Position numbers and translations under genes: made by a program
The notes under the pieces: generated by a model
Database searches by the model: none
The model's input: the letters and a program-made list of their open reading frames with translations, nothing else
What the model was told of the DNA's origin: nothing
Assembly: GCA_030758115.1 (NCBI GenBank)
Contig: JANREX010000069.1
Span: forward strand, 1 to 43,697
DNA from: Paracoccaceae bacterium
GTDB lineage: Bacteria > Pseudomonadota > Alphaproteobacteria > Rhodobacterales > Rhodobacteraceae
Length of the DNA: 43,697 bases
Direction of reading: 5' to 3'
Part shown: positions 33,739 to 43,176 of the stretch, piece by piece
How the letters are laid out: every line of letters starts with the position of its first letter
How positions within the stretch are numbered: position 1 is the first letter of the stretch

Positions 33739-34750
33739 CCGGGGGGATCTGGCAGATGCTTTTGTGGCCGGCACCGACTGGGCCGGTGCCAGCCGGAAAC
33801 CGCTGGCCGGGGATGCATCAAACAGACGCTACGAGCGTTTGCATCTGCGCGGAAACAGTGCCGTCCTGATGGATGCCCCGACCGACAAGGGCGAGGATAT
33901 TCGCCCTTTTGTGCGTATAGCGCGCCACCTGTCCGCCCTGGGATTGAGCGCGCCACAGATCCTGGCGGTGGATGAACGCCACGGCTTCCTGCTTCTGGAA
34001 GACCTGGGCGATGACCTGTTCGCCCGTGTCATTCCGCGGAACCCAGGCCTTGAGGAACCGCTTTACCAAGCAGCAACCGATGTTCTGGTGCATCTGCATC
34101 GCGCACCCCCGCCCGCTGATCTGCGGGCCTATGATCCGCAGATCATGCTGGACATGGCGGCGCTTGCCTGGCGCTGGTATCTGGGCAGCGCCATGGCAGA
34201 GGATCCCGCATCGGAACAGGCATTCCGCCTTGCTTTCGCGCCGATACTTGCCCGCCATGCCGGTGAAACCCCCGTTCTGATCCAACGCGACTATCATGCC
34301 GAAAACCTGATCTGGCTGCCCGAAAGGACCGGACCGGCGCGCGTGGGCCTGCTGGATTTTCAGGATGCGATGAAGGGTCACCCGGCCTATGATCTTGTAT
34401 CTGTGCTGCAGGATGCCCGCCGCGATGTGCCGCCTGCGATCGAGGACCGGATGATCGCACGATATGTCGCAGCCACCGGGCAGGATGAGGCCGCGTTCCG
34501 CGCCGCCTATGCTGTTCTGGGGGCGCAGCGCAATCTGCGCATACTTGGCGTCTTCGGCAGGCTTTGCCTGCTGAACGGCAAACCGCATTACGTGGACCTG
34601 ATCCCAAGGGTCTGGGATCTTCTGATGCGGGATCTGGAACATCCGGCCCTTGCCCCGGTGGCCAACCTGATCAGGGGGGCGCTGCCGACGCCAACCACGG
34701 ATATCCTTGGAAGGATAAAGGCAAGATGCGCGACCGCCCCCAAGCCGTAA
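33731..34750 (+). CDS. amgK: N-acetylmuramate/N-acetylglucosamine kinase AmgK
   Basis: Sugar kinase of the aminoglycoside phosphotransferase fold, 339 residues. It phosphorylates MurNAc (or GlcNAc) at C1 in the salvage route that bypasses de novo UDP-MurNAc synthesis. Visible: the N-terminal GDASNRRYERL nucleotide loop, the catalytic motif LIQRDYHAENLIW (about 185-198) and the metal-binding DFQDAMKGHPAYDL (about 208-220). It is coupled to tsaE and overlaps murU by 25 bases. The AmgK-MurU pair is well described in Pseudomonas and alphaproteobacteria. Confidence 0.92.
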   Translation: MTDRGDLADAFVAGTDWAGASRKPLAGDASNRRYERLHLRGNSAVLMDAPTDKGEDIRPFVRIARHLSALGLSAPQILAVDERHGFLLLEDLGDDLFARVIPRNPGLEEPLYQAATDVLVHLHRAPPPADLRAYDPQIMLDMAALAWRWYLGSAMAEDPASEQAFRLAFAPILARHAGETPVLIQRDYHAENLIWLPERTGPARVGLLDFQDAMKGHPAYDLVSVLQDARRDVPPAIEDRMIARYVAATGQDEAAFRAAYAVLGAQRNLRILGVFGRLCLLNGKPHYVDLIPRVWDLLMRDLEHPALAPVANLIRGALPTPTTDILGRIKARCATAPKP

Positions 34751-35418
34751 TGCTGTTTGCGGCAGGTTTCGGCACGCGCATGGGTGCGTTGACCGCAGAC
34801 CGCCCCAAGCCGCTGGTTCACGTCGCCGGACGGGCGTTGATCGATCATGCGCTTGCGCTGGTCGGTGATGCGGGCATCGCGCGCAAGGTTGCCAACCTGC
34901 ATTACCGGGCCGAGATGCTGGAGAAGCACCTTGCGGGTAGGGATGTGCTGATCTCGGTCGAGACACCTGACATCCTTGAAACCGGTGGCGGCTTGCGCCA
35001 GGCCATGCCGTTGCTGGGCGAAGGTCCTGTGTTCACATTGAATACGGATGCCATCTGGAAAGGACCAAACCCCCTCAGCCTTGCCATGCAGGCCTGGGAT
35101 CCGGCGCGGATGGATGCGCTTCTGGTCTGCATCAGCCCGGATATGGCTGTGGGTCACGCGGGCAAGGGCGATTTCGTCATTGATGAGGCGGGGCACCTGT
35201 CACGGGGGCCAGGATGGGTCTATGGTGGTGCGCAGATCATTCGGACAGAAGCGCTGAACACCATACCCGACCGCGCCTTTTCGTTGAACCTTCTGTGGGA
35301 CCGGATGCAGGCGCAGGGGCGCCTGTTCGGACTGCGCTATCCCGGACAATGGTGCGACGTTGGGCGGCCTGAAGGCATAGCCTTGGCCGAAAACCTGATT
35401 GGACAGCATGATGTTTGA
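34726..35418 (+). CDS. murU: MurNAc-1-phosphate uridylyltransferase MurU
   Basis: Makes UDP-MurNAc from MurNAc-1-P and UTP, the step after AmgK. The 230-residue nucleotidyltransferase has the family signature AAGFGTRMGALTADRPKPLV near the N-terminus, and the metal-binding aspartate in FTLNTDAIW (~105). WCDVGRPEG is near the C-terminus. The ATG at 34726 is preceded by AAAGGC; an in-frame ATG at 34750 would remove the first eight residues. The gene overlaps amgK (25 bases) and addB by 11 bases. A general sugar-1-phosphate uridylyl- or guanylyltransferase is the alternative, but the AmgK pairing points to MurU. Confidence 0.9.
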   Translation: MRDRPQAVMLFAAGFGTRMGALTADRPKPLVHVAGRALIDHALALVGDAGIARKVANLHYRAEMLEKHLAGRDVLISVETPDILETGGGLRQAMPLLGEGPVFTLNTDAIWKGPNPLSLAMQAWDPARMDALLVCISPDMAVGHAGKGDFVIDEAGHLSRGPGWVYGGAQIIRTEALNTIPDRAFSLNLLWDRMQAQGRLFGLRYPGQWCDVGRPEGIALAENLIGQHDV

Positions 35419-38347
35419 TCCCGGCGAAAAACCTCGTCTGTTCGGGCTGCCGCCTGGCGCGGATTTCCCGGCAGCACTGGTGCGGGGCCTGCAGAGCCGT
35501 TTTGCGGACAAACCGCCCGAGGCGCTGGCCCAGGTGCAGCTGATCGTGAACACCAGACGCATGGCGCGACGCATCCGCGACCTGTTCGACAAGGGGCCCG
35601 CGCTTCTTCTGCCTGCAATCAGGCTGGTGACCGACCTTGGCGAACACGCGGATCTTGCCACCATGGACCCACCGGTGTCCCCGCTGCGGCGCAGGCTGGA
35701 AATCTCGCAGTTGGTCGCAAGGCTGCTGGACAGTCAGCCGGATCTGGCGCCACGCGCCTCTCTCTATGATCTGTCGGACAGCCTTGCGGGCTTGCTGGAC
35801 GAGATGCAGGGCGAAGGAGTCGGACCCGAAGCAATCCGGCAGCTGGATGTATCGGACCAGTCAGGGCATTGGGCGCGCGCGCAGCAGTTCCTGGGGATCG
35901 TGCAGCACTTCTTTGACGGCGCAGGCGAAGCCCCGGATCGGGAGACGCGGCAAAGGCGCGTGATCGAAAGCCTGATTGCGCGCTGGCAGGCAGAGCCGCC
36001 CGCACATCCCGTCATCATCGCAGGGTCTACAGGGTCACGGGGCACGACACGCCTGTTGATGAGGGCGGTGGCGCAGTTGCCGCAGGGCGCAATCGTGTTG
36101 CCGGGTTTCGATTTCGACATGCCCGCGCCGGCCTGGACCGATCTGAACGATGCGCTGCTGGCCGAAGATCACCCCCAATTCCGGTTTCGCCTTCTGATGC
36201 ATGACCTTGGGTTGGAACCTGGCGATGTTCTTGCCTGGTCGGACAGCCCAGCGCCCTGCCCGCCGCGCAACGCGCTGGTCTCGCTGGCGCTGCGGCCCGC
36301 GCCGGTTACGGATCAATGGCTGTCGGAAGGTCCGCACCTGAAGCAGCTTGATGAGGCCATGGCAAATGTGACGCTGGTCGAGGCGCCATCGCTCAGGGCC
36401 GAAGCGATGGCAATCGCGATGCGGCTGCGGCAAGCCGCAGAGGATGGGATAACGGCCGCCCTGATCACGCCGGACAGGATGCTGACGCGGCAGGTGACGG
36501 CTGCGCTGGACAGATGGAACATCCTGCCCGATGACAGTGCCGGTCAACCGCTGAACCTGTCACCACCCGGCCGGTTCCTGCGGCATGTTGCGGCACTGTT
36601 CCAGCGCAAACTGACCGCCGAGGCGCTGATCACGCTACTGTCGCACCCGCTGACACATTCTGGCGCGGATCGCGGTCTGCATCTGCGCCTGAGCCGGGAG
36701 CTTGAGCTGCATATCAGGCAGAACGGCCCGCCCTTTCCGGATGGTGCCGACCTGCAGGCCTGGGCGGACAAACAAAAGCAACCCGAAGCGCAGACCTGGG
36801 TGGCGTGGGTGATTTCCTGCTTCACCGCAAAGACCCTGCCAGGTGAGCTGGCATTGTCCGAACGCCTGACCGCGCATCTGGAGCTTGCCACAAGGATCGC
36901 GCAGGGAAGCACCGGCCAGGGAAGCGGCGGCCTCTGGCTGGAAAAGGCAGGACGCGAGGCGCTGGCGCTGGTCGAGATGCTGACCAATGAGGCCGGCCAT
37001 GGTGGCGCCATGGACGCCAATGACTATTCCGATCTGTTCGGTGCGATCCTGTCCGGGGCCGAGGTACGCGATCGGGACGCGCCCCATCCGAACATCCTGA
37101 TCTGGGGAACGCTGGAAGCGCGGGTGCAAGGGGCCGACCTTGTCATTCTTGGCGGTCTCAACGAAGGCAGCTGGCCGGAGATGCCAGGCCCTGATCCCTG
37201 GTTGAACCGCAAAATGCGTCATGATGCGGGTCTGTTGCTGCCTGAACGCCGCATTGGTCTGTCAGCCCATGATTTCCAACAGGCCATTGCCGCAAGCGAG
37301 GTCTGGCTGACACGGTCGATCCGGTCGGACGATGCGCAAACGGTCGCGTCGCGCTGGGTGAACCGTATGGTCAACCTGCTGGATGGCCTGCCGGAACAAC
37401 AGGGTCCAGATGTACTCAGGCGCATGCGGGACAGGGGCGATGCCTGGCTGGACAAGGTCGTGCTGCTTGAAACGCCCACACCTGTAGCACCAGCCTTCAG
37501 ACCCTCACCGCGCCCCCCGGTCGCTGCAAGGCCGAAGCAGATGTCGGTGACCGAGATCAAGCGGTTGATCCGTGATCCATACGCGATCTATGCGCGCCAC
37601 GTGCTGAAGCTGCGCCCGCTCAACAGCCTGATGCAGGCGCCCGATGCCCTGCTGCGGGGGATCGTGACGCACGACATCCTCGAGGCTTTCGTCAAGGGTT
37701 TGACGGATGCACCCGAAACGCTGACCCAGGACCATCTGATGCAGCTCACAGAGACTGTTCTGGCCAAAAACGTGCCCTGGCCCGATGTGCGCGTGCTGTG
37801 GAAAGCCCGGATCGCCCGGGCTGCGGATTGGTTCGTCAACAGCGAAAAGGCGCGGCGCGCGCAGGCCATGCCCATCGCCTTCGAGCGCAAGGGGGCGGCT
37901 GACCTTGCTGGTCTGGGATTCACCCTGACGGTCAAGGCAGACCGGATCGACCGCGATGACTCAGGCGCGCTTCACATCTATGACTACAAGACCGGCGCAT
38001 TGCCCTCGCTGGATGAACAGAAGTTCTTCGACAAGCAGCTTCTGCTTGAGGCGGCGCTGGCGACGCGCGGTGCGTTCAAGGATATCCCGCCCGCCACCGT
38101 CGCCAAGGCGGCCTATATCGGCGTCGGAAGCGCGCGCAAGGAACAACCCGCCCCGCTGGATGAAGAGACGCCCGAAAAAGTCTGGCACGAGCTGGTTGCG
38201 CTGATATCGGCCTATCTGCAGCCCGATCAGGGCTATACCGCGCGCCGCGCCATGTTCAAGGAAGGCGACACCGGCGACTATGACCTGCTGGCCCGGTTCG
38301 GGGAATGGGATGCAACCCAGGATGCCACACCCGAGGACCTGACATGA
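35408..38347 (+). CDS. addB: AddB, repair helicase-nuclease subunit (alphaproteobacterial type)
   Basis: Partner of AddA in double-strand break end resection, 979 residues. Features: N-terminal FGLPPGADFPAALVRGL, an LIVNTRRMARRIRDLF segment, a UvrD-like region with AAIAASEVWLTRS-type motifs, and the C-terminal nuclease domain with the metal-binding IYDYKTGALP at about 857. The C-terminal part has no cysteines for the [4Fe-4S] cluster found in B. subtilis AddB, as expected for this alphaproteobacterial subgroup. Two ATG codons (35408, 35411) are possible. The stop overlaps the start of addA (ATGA). Coupled with addA. Confidence 0.94.
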   Translation: MMFDPGEKPRLFGLPPGADFPAALVRGLQSRFADKPPEALAQVQLIVNTRRMARRIRDLFDKGPALLLPAIRLVTDLGEHADLATMDPPVSPLRRRLEISQLVARLLDSQPDLAPRASLYDLSDSLAGLLDEMQGEGVGPEAIRQLDVSDQSGHWARAQQFLGIVQHFFDGAGEAPDRETRQRRVIESLIARWQAEPPAHPVIIAGSTGSRGTTRLLMRAVAQLPQGAIVLPGFDFDMPAPAWTDLNDALLAEDHPQFRFRLLMHDLGLEPGDVLAWSDSPAPCPPRNALVSLALRPAPVTDQWLSEGPHLKQLDEAMANVTLVEAPSLRAEAMAIAMRLRQAAEDGITAALITPDRMLTRQVTAALDRWNILPDDSAGQPLNLSPPGRFLRHVAALFQRKLTAEALITLLSHPLTHSGADRGLHLRLSRELELHIRQNGPPFPDGADLQAWADKQKQPEAQTWVAWVISCFTAKTLPGELALSERLTAHLELATRIAQGSTGQGSGGLWLEKAGREALALVEMLTNEAGHGGAMDANDYSDLFGAILSGAEVRDRDAPHPNILIWGTLEARVQGADLVILGGLNEGSWPEMPGPDPWLNRKMRHDAGLLLPERRIGLSAHDFQQAIAASEVWLTRSIRSDDAQTVASRWVNRMVNLLDGLPEQQGPDVLRRMRDRGDAWLDKVVLLETPTPVAPAFRPSPRPPVAARPKQMSVTEIKRLIRDPYAIYARHVLKLRPLNSLMQAPDALLRGIVTHDILEAFVKGLTDAPETLTQDHLMQLTETVLAKNVPWPDVRVLWKARIARAADWFVNSEKARRAQAMPIAFERKGAADLAGLGFTLTVKADRIDRDDSGALHIYDYKTGALPSLDEQKFFDKQLLLEAALATRGAFKDIPPATVAKAAYIGVGSARKEQPAPLDEETPEKVWHELVALISAYLQPDQGYTARRAMFKEGDTGDYDLLARFGEWDATQDATPEDLT

Positions 38348-41300
38348 CACGGGATGACGCAACAGAGCGGCAGGTTCAGGCCGCGCGCCCCGATGGGTCC
38401 ACCTGGCTGTCGGCCAATGCCGGATCGGGAAAAACGCGGGTTCTGACCGACCGTGTGGCAAGGCTGCTTCTGTCCGGGGTCGAGCCACAGCACATCCTGT
38501 GCCTGACCTATACCAAGGCCGCCGCAAGCGAGATGCAGAACCGCCTTTTCAAACGGCTGGGCGGATGGGCCATGCGAACCGACACGGCATTGCGCGAAGC
38601 GCTGCGCGAGCTTGGTATCGACGGGCCCATACAGTCCGATGCGCTGCGCCAGGCGCGCACCTTGTTTGCCCGCGCGATCGAGACACCGGGCGGCCTCAAG
38701 ATCCAGACGATCCATTCCTTTTGTGCATCGCTCTTGCGTCGCTTTCCACTTGAGGCGCGGGTTACCCCGCAGTTCACCGAGATGGATGACCACTCTGCCC
38801 GGCAATTGCGGGCCGAGATCCTTCAGCGCCTGGCCGAGGGCAAGGATGCACCAGTGGTCGAGGACATGGCGACCATCTATTCCGGCAGCGACTTTGATGA
38901 CCTGACCCGCGTCCTGACGGCCCAGCGCGATGCGTTTCAGGGCGATGTGACGCGCGATCAGGTTCTGGACTGGTTCGGTCTTGCGCCCGGGTATGATGCC
39001 AAAGCGCTGCGCGCGGCCATCTTTACCGGGGATGAGCCAGAGATTCTGCGCCAACTGGTTCCGGCGATGCTGGCTGGCGGCACGACTGACAGCAAGCAAG
39101 CCTCGCGGCTGGCCTTGCTGACAGGGCAGGATCTGTCCGAGCTGCCTGAGCTGGAAAGCCTTTTCCTTTTTGGGGCGAAAACAAAAAGCCCTTTTGGGGC
39201 CAAGATAGGGTCTTTTCCATCAAAGGGCTGTCGCGAGGCGATCCCGGATATCCTGGATTCACTCAACGCCTGGATGACCCGCGTGGAACAGGCCCGCGAA
39301 GCGCGCCTGGCCTTGGCGGCGGCTGAAAAGACCCTGGTTCTTCACCGCTTTGCACGCATCTTTCTGCCCGCCTATGAGCGTCAGAAAACATTGCGCGGCT
39401 GGCTGGATTTTGACGATCTCATCGTCAAGGCGCGGGATCTGCTGACCGATCCGGCCGTGGCGGCCTGGGTGCTGTACCGCCTGGACGGCGGGATCGACCA
39501 TATCCTTGTGGACGAGGCGCAGGACACCAGCCCGGTGCAATGGCAGGTCATCGAACGGCTGGCACAGGAATTCACCAGCGGGGCAGGGGCAAGGGCCGAC
39601 GTGCCGCGCACCATCTTCGTCGTGGGCGACAAGAAACAGTCGATCTATTCCTTCCAGGGTGCCGATCCACGAGAGTTCGACAGGATGCAGGCCGAGTTTG
39701 CAAAGCGGCTTGTGTCGACAAACCGGCCCCTGTCGGCAATGGAGCTTGAATATTCCTTCCGCTCGGCCGATGCGGTTCTGCGCCTGGTGGATCAAACCTT
39801 CACGGGCCGCGACAGCGCAGGATTTTCCAGCTCGAAACACCTGGCGTTCAAGGGCGCCATGCCCGGGCGTGTCGATCTGTGGCCGCCGATCGAAAAACCC
39901 GCAGCGCCGGAAAAGGTTGCCTGGCACGATCCTGTGGATCGACGCAGCGAAAGCGATCACATGGTTCTGCTGGCTGATCGGATCGCATCCGAAATCCGGC
40001 GCATGGTGGATCAACGCGTGCTGATCCCGGTGGAGATCGAGAATACCGGCACCTACCGGATGCGACCCCTGCGCGAAGGCGACGTGCTGATCCTTGTTCA
40101 GCGACGGTCATCGCTGTTCCGCGAGGTGATCCGCGCCTGCAAGGACAAGGGCCTTGAGGTTGCCGGTGCGGACCGGCTCAAGGTCGGGGCCGAGCTGGCG
40201 GTGCGCGATCTTGCGGCGCTTCTGTCTTTCCTGGCGACGCCTGAGGATGATCTTTCGCTGGCGGTGGCTTTGAAATCACCCCTGTTCGGCTGGAGCGAAC
40301 AGCAGCTTTTCACGCTGGCACAGGGTCGAAAAGGCTATCTTTGGGAGGCCTTGCGCAACCAGGCGGACACGCATCCGGATACGCTGGCAATCCTGAATGA
40401 TCTACGGGATCAAACCGATTTCCTGCGACCTTATGAATTGATCGAACGGATCCTGACACGCCATGACGGACGGCGGCGTATCCTGGGCCGGCTTGGGCAG
40501 GAAGCGGACGACGGGATCGATGCGTTTCTGGCACAGGCCCTGGCCTATGAACGGGGCAACATCCCCAGCCTGATCGGGTTTCTGGCCTGGATGGAGACGG
40601 ATGAACTGGAAATCAAACGGCAGATGGATGCGGCCGGCAACCGGATCCGGGTCATGACGGTGCATGGCGCCAAGGGTCTTGAAGCGCCGATTGTCATACT
40701 GCCGGATGCCGGTCGTCGGGATAACAGCATCCGGGACATGATGCTTGTGCACGAGGGAAAGGCGTTGTGGAAAACCGCCGGCGATGACGCGCCCGCAACC
40801 GTGAGCGCCGCGCTGCAGGCCCAGTTGGAGGCGCAGGAAGCCGAACGCGATCGCCTGCTCTATGTCGCGATGACCCGCGCCGAGAAGTGGCTGATCGTGG
40901 CCGCTGCGGGCGATCTGGGGAAGGACGGCAACAGTTGGTTCCACCGGGTCGAAGCCGCCATGCGGGCCTGTGGCGGGGTCGATCACGGCTTTGACTTCGG
41001 GCAGGGTGTCCGTCTTGAAAGCGGTGACTGGGCTTTGCCCGAAGCAGACACGGACAAGGCTGAAACCAAATCCATGCCGGTTCTTGAAGGGCTGTATTCC
41101 CGACCGGCGCCAGAGCTGGCGCCTTCACCAGAAACGCTGAGCCCGTCAGATCTTGGCGGTGCCAAGGCGCTACCGGGGGAAGCGGGAATGAGCGAGGATG
41201 CCGCAAAGCTGCGCGGCTCGCAAATCCATCTGCTGCTCGAGATCCTGCCGTCGGTCGATCCGTCGGACTGGGCGTCACGCGCCAAGGGCATTTTGTCGGG

Positions 41301-41718
41301 CGGCGATCTGGCGGCTGACGCCGCAGACATTCCCGCCTTGCTGGCCGAAGCAACGGCTGTCTTGTCCAAGCCCGACCTTTCTTTCCTGTTCGCCAAGGGA
41401 ACGCTGGCCGAAATACCGGTTTCGGCCACCCTGGCGGAACTTGGGGGGCAACGCATTCACGGATTGATCGACCGGCTGATCATTCAGCCAGATCGCGTTC
41501 TGGCAGTGGATTTCAAGACCAACGGCGTGGTTCCCGAAACAGCCGATGACTGCCCCGAGGGTATTTTGCGGCAGATGGGCGCCTATGCGGCAGCGCTGCG
41601 CCTGATCTACCCGGATCGCAAGATCGACACGGCAATCCTCTGGACCCGCAGGGCGCAGTTGATGCCCCTGTCGAACGATCTCGTGATGGGGGCGCTGCGA
41701 CGCAGCAGCCTCCCTTGA
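38344..41718 (+). CDS. addA: AddA, ATP-dependent helicase-nuclease subunit
   Basis: Motor and nuclease of the RecBCD-like AddAB complex, 1124 residues. UvrD/SF1 motifs: Walker [16 protein letters not shown] (about 22-36), Walker [12 protein letters not shown] (about 389), [12 protein letters not shown] (about 772) and [13 protein letters not shown]. The C-terminal nuclease has [11 protein letters not shown] at about 1056. The ATG at 38344-38346 overlaps the addB stop. A local AT-rich stretch around 39160-39215 encodes [20 protein letters not shown], conserved in relatives. Together with AddB it processes breaks for RecA loading. Confidence 0.97.
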   Translation: MTRDDATERQVQAARPDGSTWLSANAGSGKTRVLTDRVARLLLSGVEPQHILCLTYTKAAASEMQNRLFKRLGGWAMRTDTALREALRELGIDGPIQSDALRQARTLFARAIETPGGLKIQTIHSFCASLLRRFPLEARVTPQFTEMDDHSARQLRAEILQRLAEGKDAPVVEDMATIYSGSDFDDLTRVLTAQRDAFQGDVTRDQVLDWFGLAPGYDAKALRAAIFTGDEPEILRQLVPAMLAGGTTDSKQASRLALLTGQDLSELPELESLFLFGAKTKSPFGAKIGSFPSKGCREAIPDILDSLNAWMTRVEQAREARLALAAAEKTLVLHRFARIFLPAYERQKTLRGWLDFDDLIVKARDLLTDPAVAAWVLYRLDGGIDHILVDEAQDTSPVQWQVIERLAQEFTSGAGARADVPRTIFVVGDKKQSIYSFQGADPREFDRMQAEFAKRLVSTNRPLSAMELEYSFRSADAVLRLVDQTFTGRDSAGFSSSKHLAFKGAMPGRVDLWPPIEKPAAPEKVAWHDPVDRRSESDHMVLLADRIASEIRRMVDQRVLIPVEIENTGTYRMRPLREGDVLILVQRRSSLFREVIRACKDKGLEVAGADRLKVGAELAVRDLAALLSFLATPEDDLSLAVALKSPLFGWSEQQLFTLAQGRKGYLWEALRNQADTHPDTLAILNDLRDQTDFLRPYELIERILTRHDGRRRILGRLGQEADDGIDAFLAQALAYERGNIPSLIGFLAWMETDELEIKRQMDAAGNRIRVMTVHGAKGLEAPIVILPDAGRRDNSIRDMMLVHEGKALWKTAGDDAPATVSAALQAQLEAQEAERDRLLYVAMTRAEKWLIVAAAGDLGKDGNSWFHRVEAAMRACGGVDHGFDFGQGVRLESGDWALPEADTDKAETKSMPVLEGLYSRPAPELAPSPETLSPSDLGGAKALPGEAGMSEDAAKLRGSQIHLLLEILPSVDPSDWASRAKGILSGGDLAADAADIPALLAEATAVLSKPDLSFLFAKGTLAEIPVSATLAELGGQRIHGLIDRLIIQPDRVLAVDFKTNGVVPETADDCPEGILRQMGAYAAALRLIYPDRKIDTAILWTRRAQLMPLSNDLVMGALRRSSLP

Positions 41719-41774
41719 CGCTGACGCATGAGGTCCATAGGTTTGCCGCCAACCATTCCCACAGGAGAAAGCCA

Positions 41775-42095
41775 ATGGCGACTGTTGCTGTCACAGACGA
41801 GACGTTCGACGCCGAAGTCAAGAATTCCGATATCCCCGTTGTCGTAGACTTCTGGGCAGAGTGGTGCGGCCCCTGCAAGCAGATCGGGCCCGCTCTCGAA
41901 GAGCTGTCGGCCGAATTTGAAGGTCGCGTGAAGATCGCCAAGGTCGATGTCGACAGCAACCCGAATGCCGCAGCCGCCATGGGCGTGCGGGGCATCCCGG
42001 CGCTGTTCATCTTCAAGAACGGCCAGATCGTATCGAACCGCGCAGGTGCTGCACCCAAGGCCGCGCTGCAAAGCTGGATCGAAAGCGCGATCTGA
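41775..42095 (+). CDS. trxA: Thioredoxin 1
   Basis: Cytoplasmic disulfide reductase, 106 residues. The active site is Trp30-Cys31-Gly-Pro-Cys34-Lys, with the cis-Pro loop RGIPALFIF and buried Asp25. The ATG at 41775 is preceded by AGGAGAAAG. It starts 56 bases after addA, the usual neighbour in this family, and ends before a strong terminator. Confidence 0.98.
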   Translation: MATVAVTDETFDAEVKNSDIPVVVDFWAEWCGPCKQIGPALEELSAEFEGRVKIAKVDVDSNPNAAAAMGVRGIPALFIFKNGQIVSNRAGAAPKAALQSWIESAI

Positions 42096-42116
42096 ACCAC
42101 CCCGGATCAGAACACG

Positions 42117-42143
42117 AAAGGGCGCCCATATGCGGCGCCCTTT
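42117..42143. terminator. bidirectional hairpin terminator
   Basis: AAAGGGCGCC (42117-42126), loop CATATGC, GGCGCCCTTT (42134-42143), followed by more T. It lies between trxA (+) and the capsule-like gene (-). Confidence 0.9.
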
Positions 42144-42164
42144 TTTCTTTGCAGGATCGGCACC

Positions 42165-43079
42165 TCAGATCGGCCAGCCCCCGCGGGCAAAGGCGGCAGC
42201 GATCTTTGCCTCAACCCCGTCGCGGCCCGCGTTTATCGACATGTCCTGCCAGAACCACCACAGGTAGGCCGCGTAATCCGGCACAAGCGCTGTCACGGCG
42301 CGAAAGGCTTCTGCCTGGCCCAGCGCCTGCACATTGGCCGCAATGTGGTGAAAGTCGGATTTCCCGAACAGGATGAAAGGCTTTTCGAACAGGATTCCGT
42401 TGAATGCGGCGGATGAGTTCTGGCTTACGATGTAGTCGCAACCCGGCAGAAGCCTTTCCATCGACCCTGTCTTCACGCTCAGCCTTGGGTGACGTTCCGC
42501 CAGGGAATAGATCGCCTGGCGTTCTGCGTCGCCATAGGTCTCGCGGGGGTGGAATGTTGCAATCACAAGCCGGTCGGGATCGTGATGAAGAACGGCCTCC
42601 ACCATCTCGACAGGGCTTGCTGCCTGAAATGATCGGCACTCCGTCAGCCGGCCCTGCAACGGCACATAGACATAGCCTTCCCGGCTGACGGGCGGCGCAT
42701 CTGGAAACAAACGTCGGCGCCAGAATCCATGAAAGCGGCGCGCCTCTTGCGGGTCGACTGTTTCGGGGTCGAACGGGGTTTTCGCCACATTCCAGTTCCA
42801 TCGCTCGGTCGTCGTTTCTATCTGCCAGAAGGGATAGTGATAGACCCGGCGCATCGTCAGGGCGCGGGGGTGCGTTGGCTGGTCCATGTGGAACATCGCG
42901 TATCCGGGCCGCAAGGCCGATGACAAGCGCGCCGCCTGCGAGTTCGCGCGATAGACGACATCGAAGCCCGCATTTCGCAGTACCGTAGAGACCTTTGCGA
43001 TGAAATTATGCTGGCCCGCCTCGGCGCTTTCGCGCAGGCCGTCATCAAGATAAAAGGTCACGGTCCGCGCACTCGTCAT
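42165..43079 (-). CDS. Capsule-synthesis-like protein (KpsC/KpsS-type fold), function unassigned
   Basis: A 304-residue protein starting at the ATG 43077-43079 (MTSARTVTFYLDDGLRESAEAG). The C-terminal part has SQNSSAAFNGILFEKPFILFGKSDFHHIA. This recalls the SNST...ALxxGKPV..G..FH segment of capsule polysaccharide proteins (Caps_synth, KpsC/KpsS Kdo transferases). The central region FVYVPLQ-like YVYVPLQGRLTECRSF and VIATFHPRETYGD are consistent with a GT-B glycosyltransferase handling sugar nucleotide. No signal peptide. It stands alone, without kps or wza genes, between trxA and hslV. Linker: likely a glycosyltransferase that modifies a surface polysaccharide; the sugar and acceptor are unknown. 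Confidence 0.55.
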   Translation of the reverse strand: MTSARTVTFYLDDGLRESAEAGQHNFIAKVSTVLRNAGFDVVYRANSQAARLSSALRPGYAMFHMDQPTHPRALTMRRVYHYPFWQIETTTERWNWNVAKTPFDPETVDPQEARRFHGFWRRRLFPDAPPVSREGYVYVPLQGRLTECRSFQAASPVEMVEAVLHHDPDRLVIATFHPRETYGDAERQAIYSLAERHPRLSVKTGSMERLLPGCDYIVSQNSSAAFNGILFEKPFILFGKSDFHHIAANVQALGQAEAFRAVTALVPDYAAYLWWFWQDMSINAGRDGVEAKIAAAFARGGWPI

Positions 43080-43123
43080 GGATTCAAAGCTAAGTATTGC
43101 CAGACCACAGGACAAGGCCCGCC

Positions 43124-43154
43124 CTTGTGCCTCAAGGCGTCACGTTCCATATAT
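43124..43154 (+). promoter_or_regulatory. sigma-32-like heat-shock promoter of hslV
   Basis: CTTG (43124-43127), 19 bases, CCATATAT (43147-43154), about 23 bases before the hslV ATG. It resembles the E. coli style CTTGnnn-N16-CCCATAT. The spacing is at the long end for the alphaproteobacterial pattern. Confidence 0.45.
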
Positions 43155-43176
43155 CGACTGAAGAACGGAGGGCCCC

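Noticed and set aside
34564-34725. Upstream extension of murU inside amgK.
   Set aside because: The extra 54 residues are the amgK sequence in another frame; the ATG at 34726 opens on the nucleotidyltransferase signature.
39160-39215. AT-rich stretch with repeated CTTTTTGGGGC-like words inside addA, considered as a frameshift or slippage site.
   Set aside because: The reading frame continues through it, and the encoded [15 protein letters not shown] segment looks like normal conserved protein.
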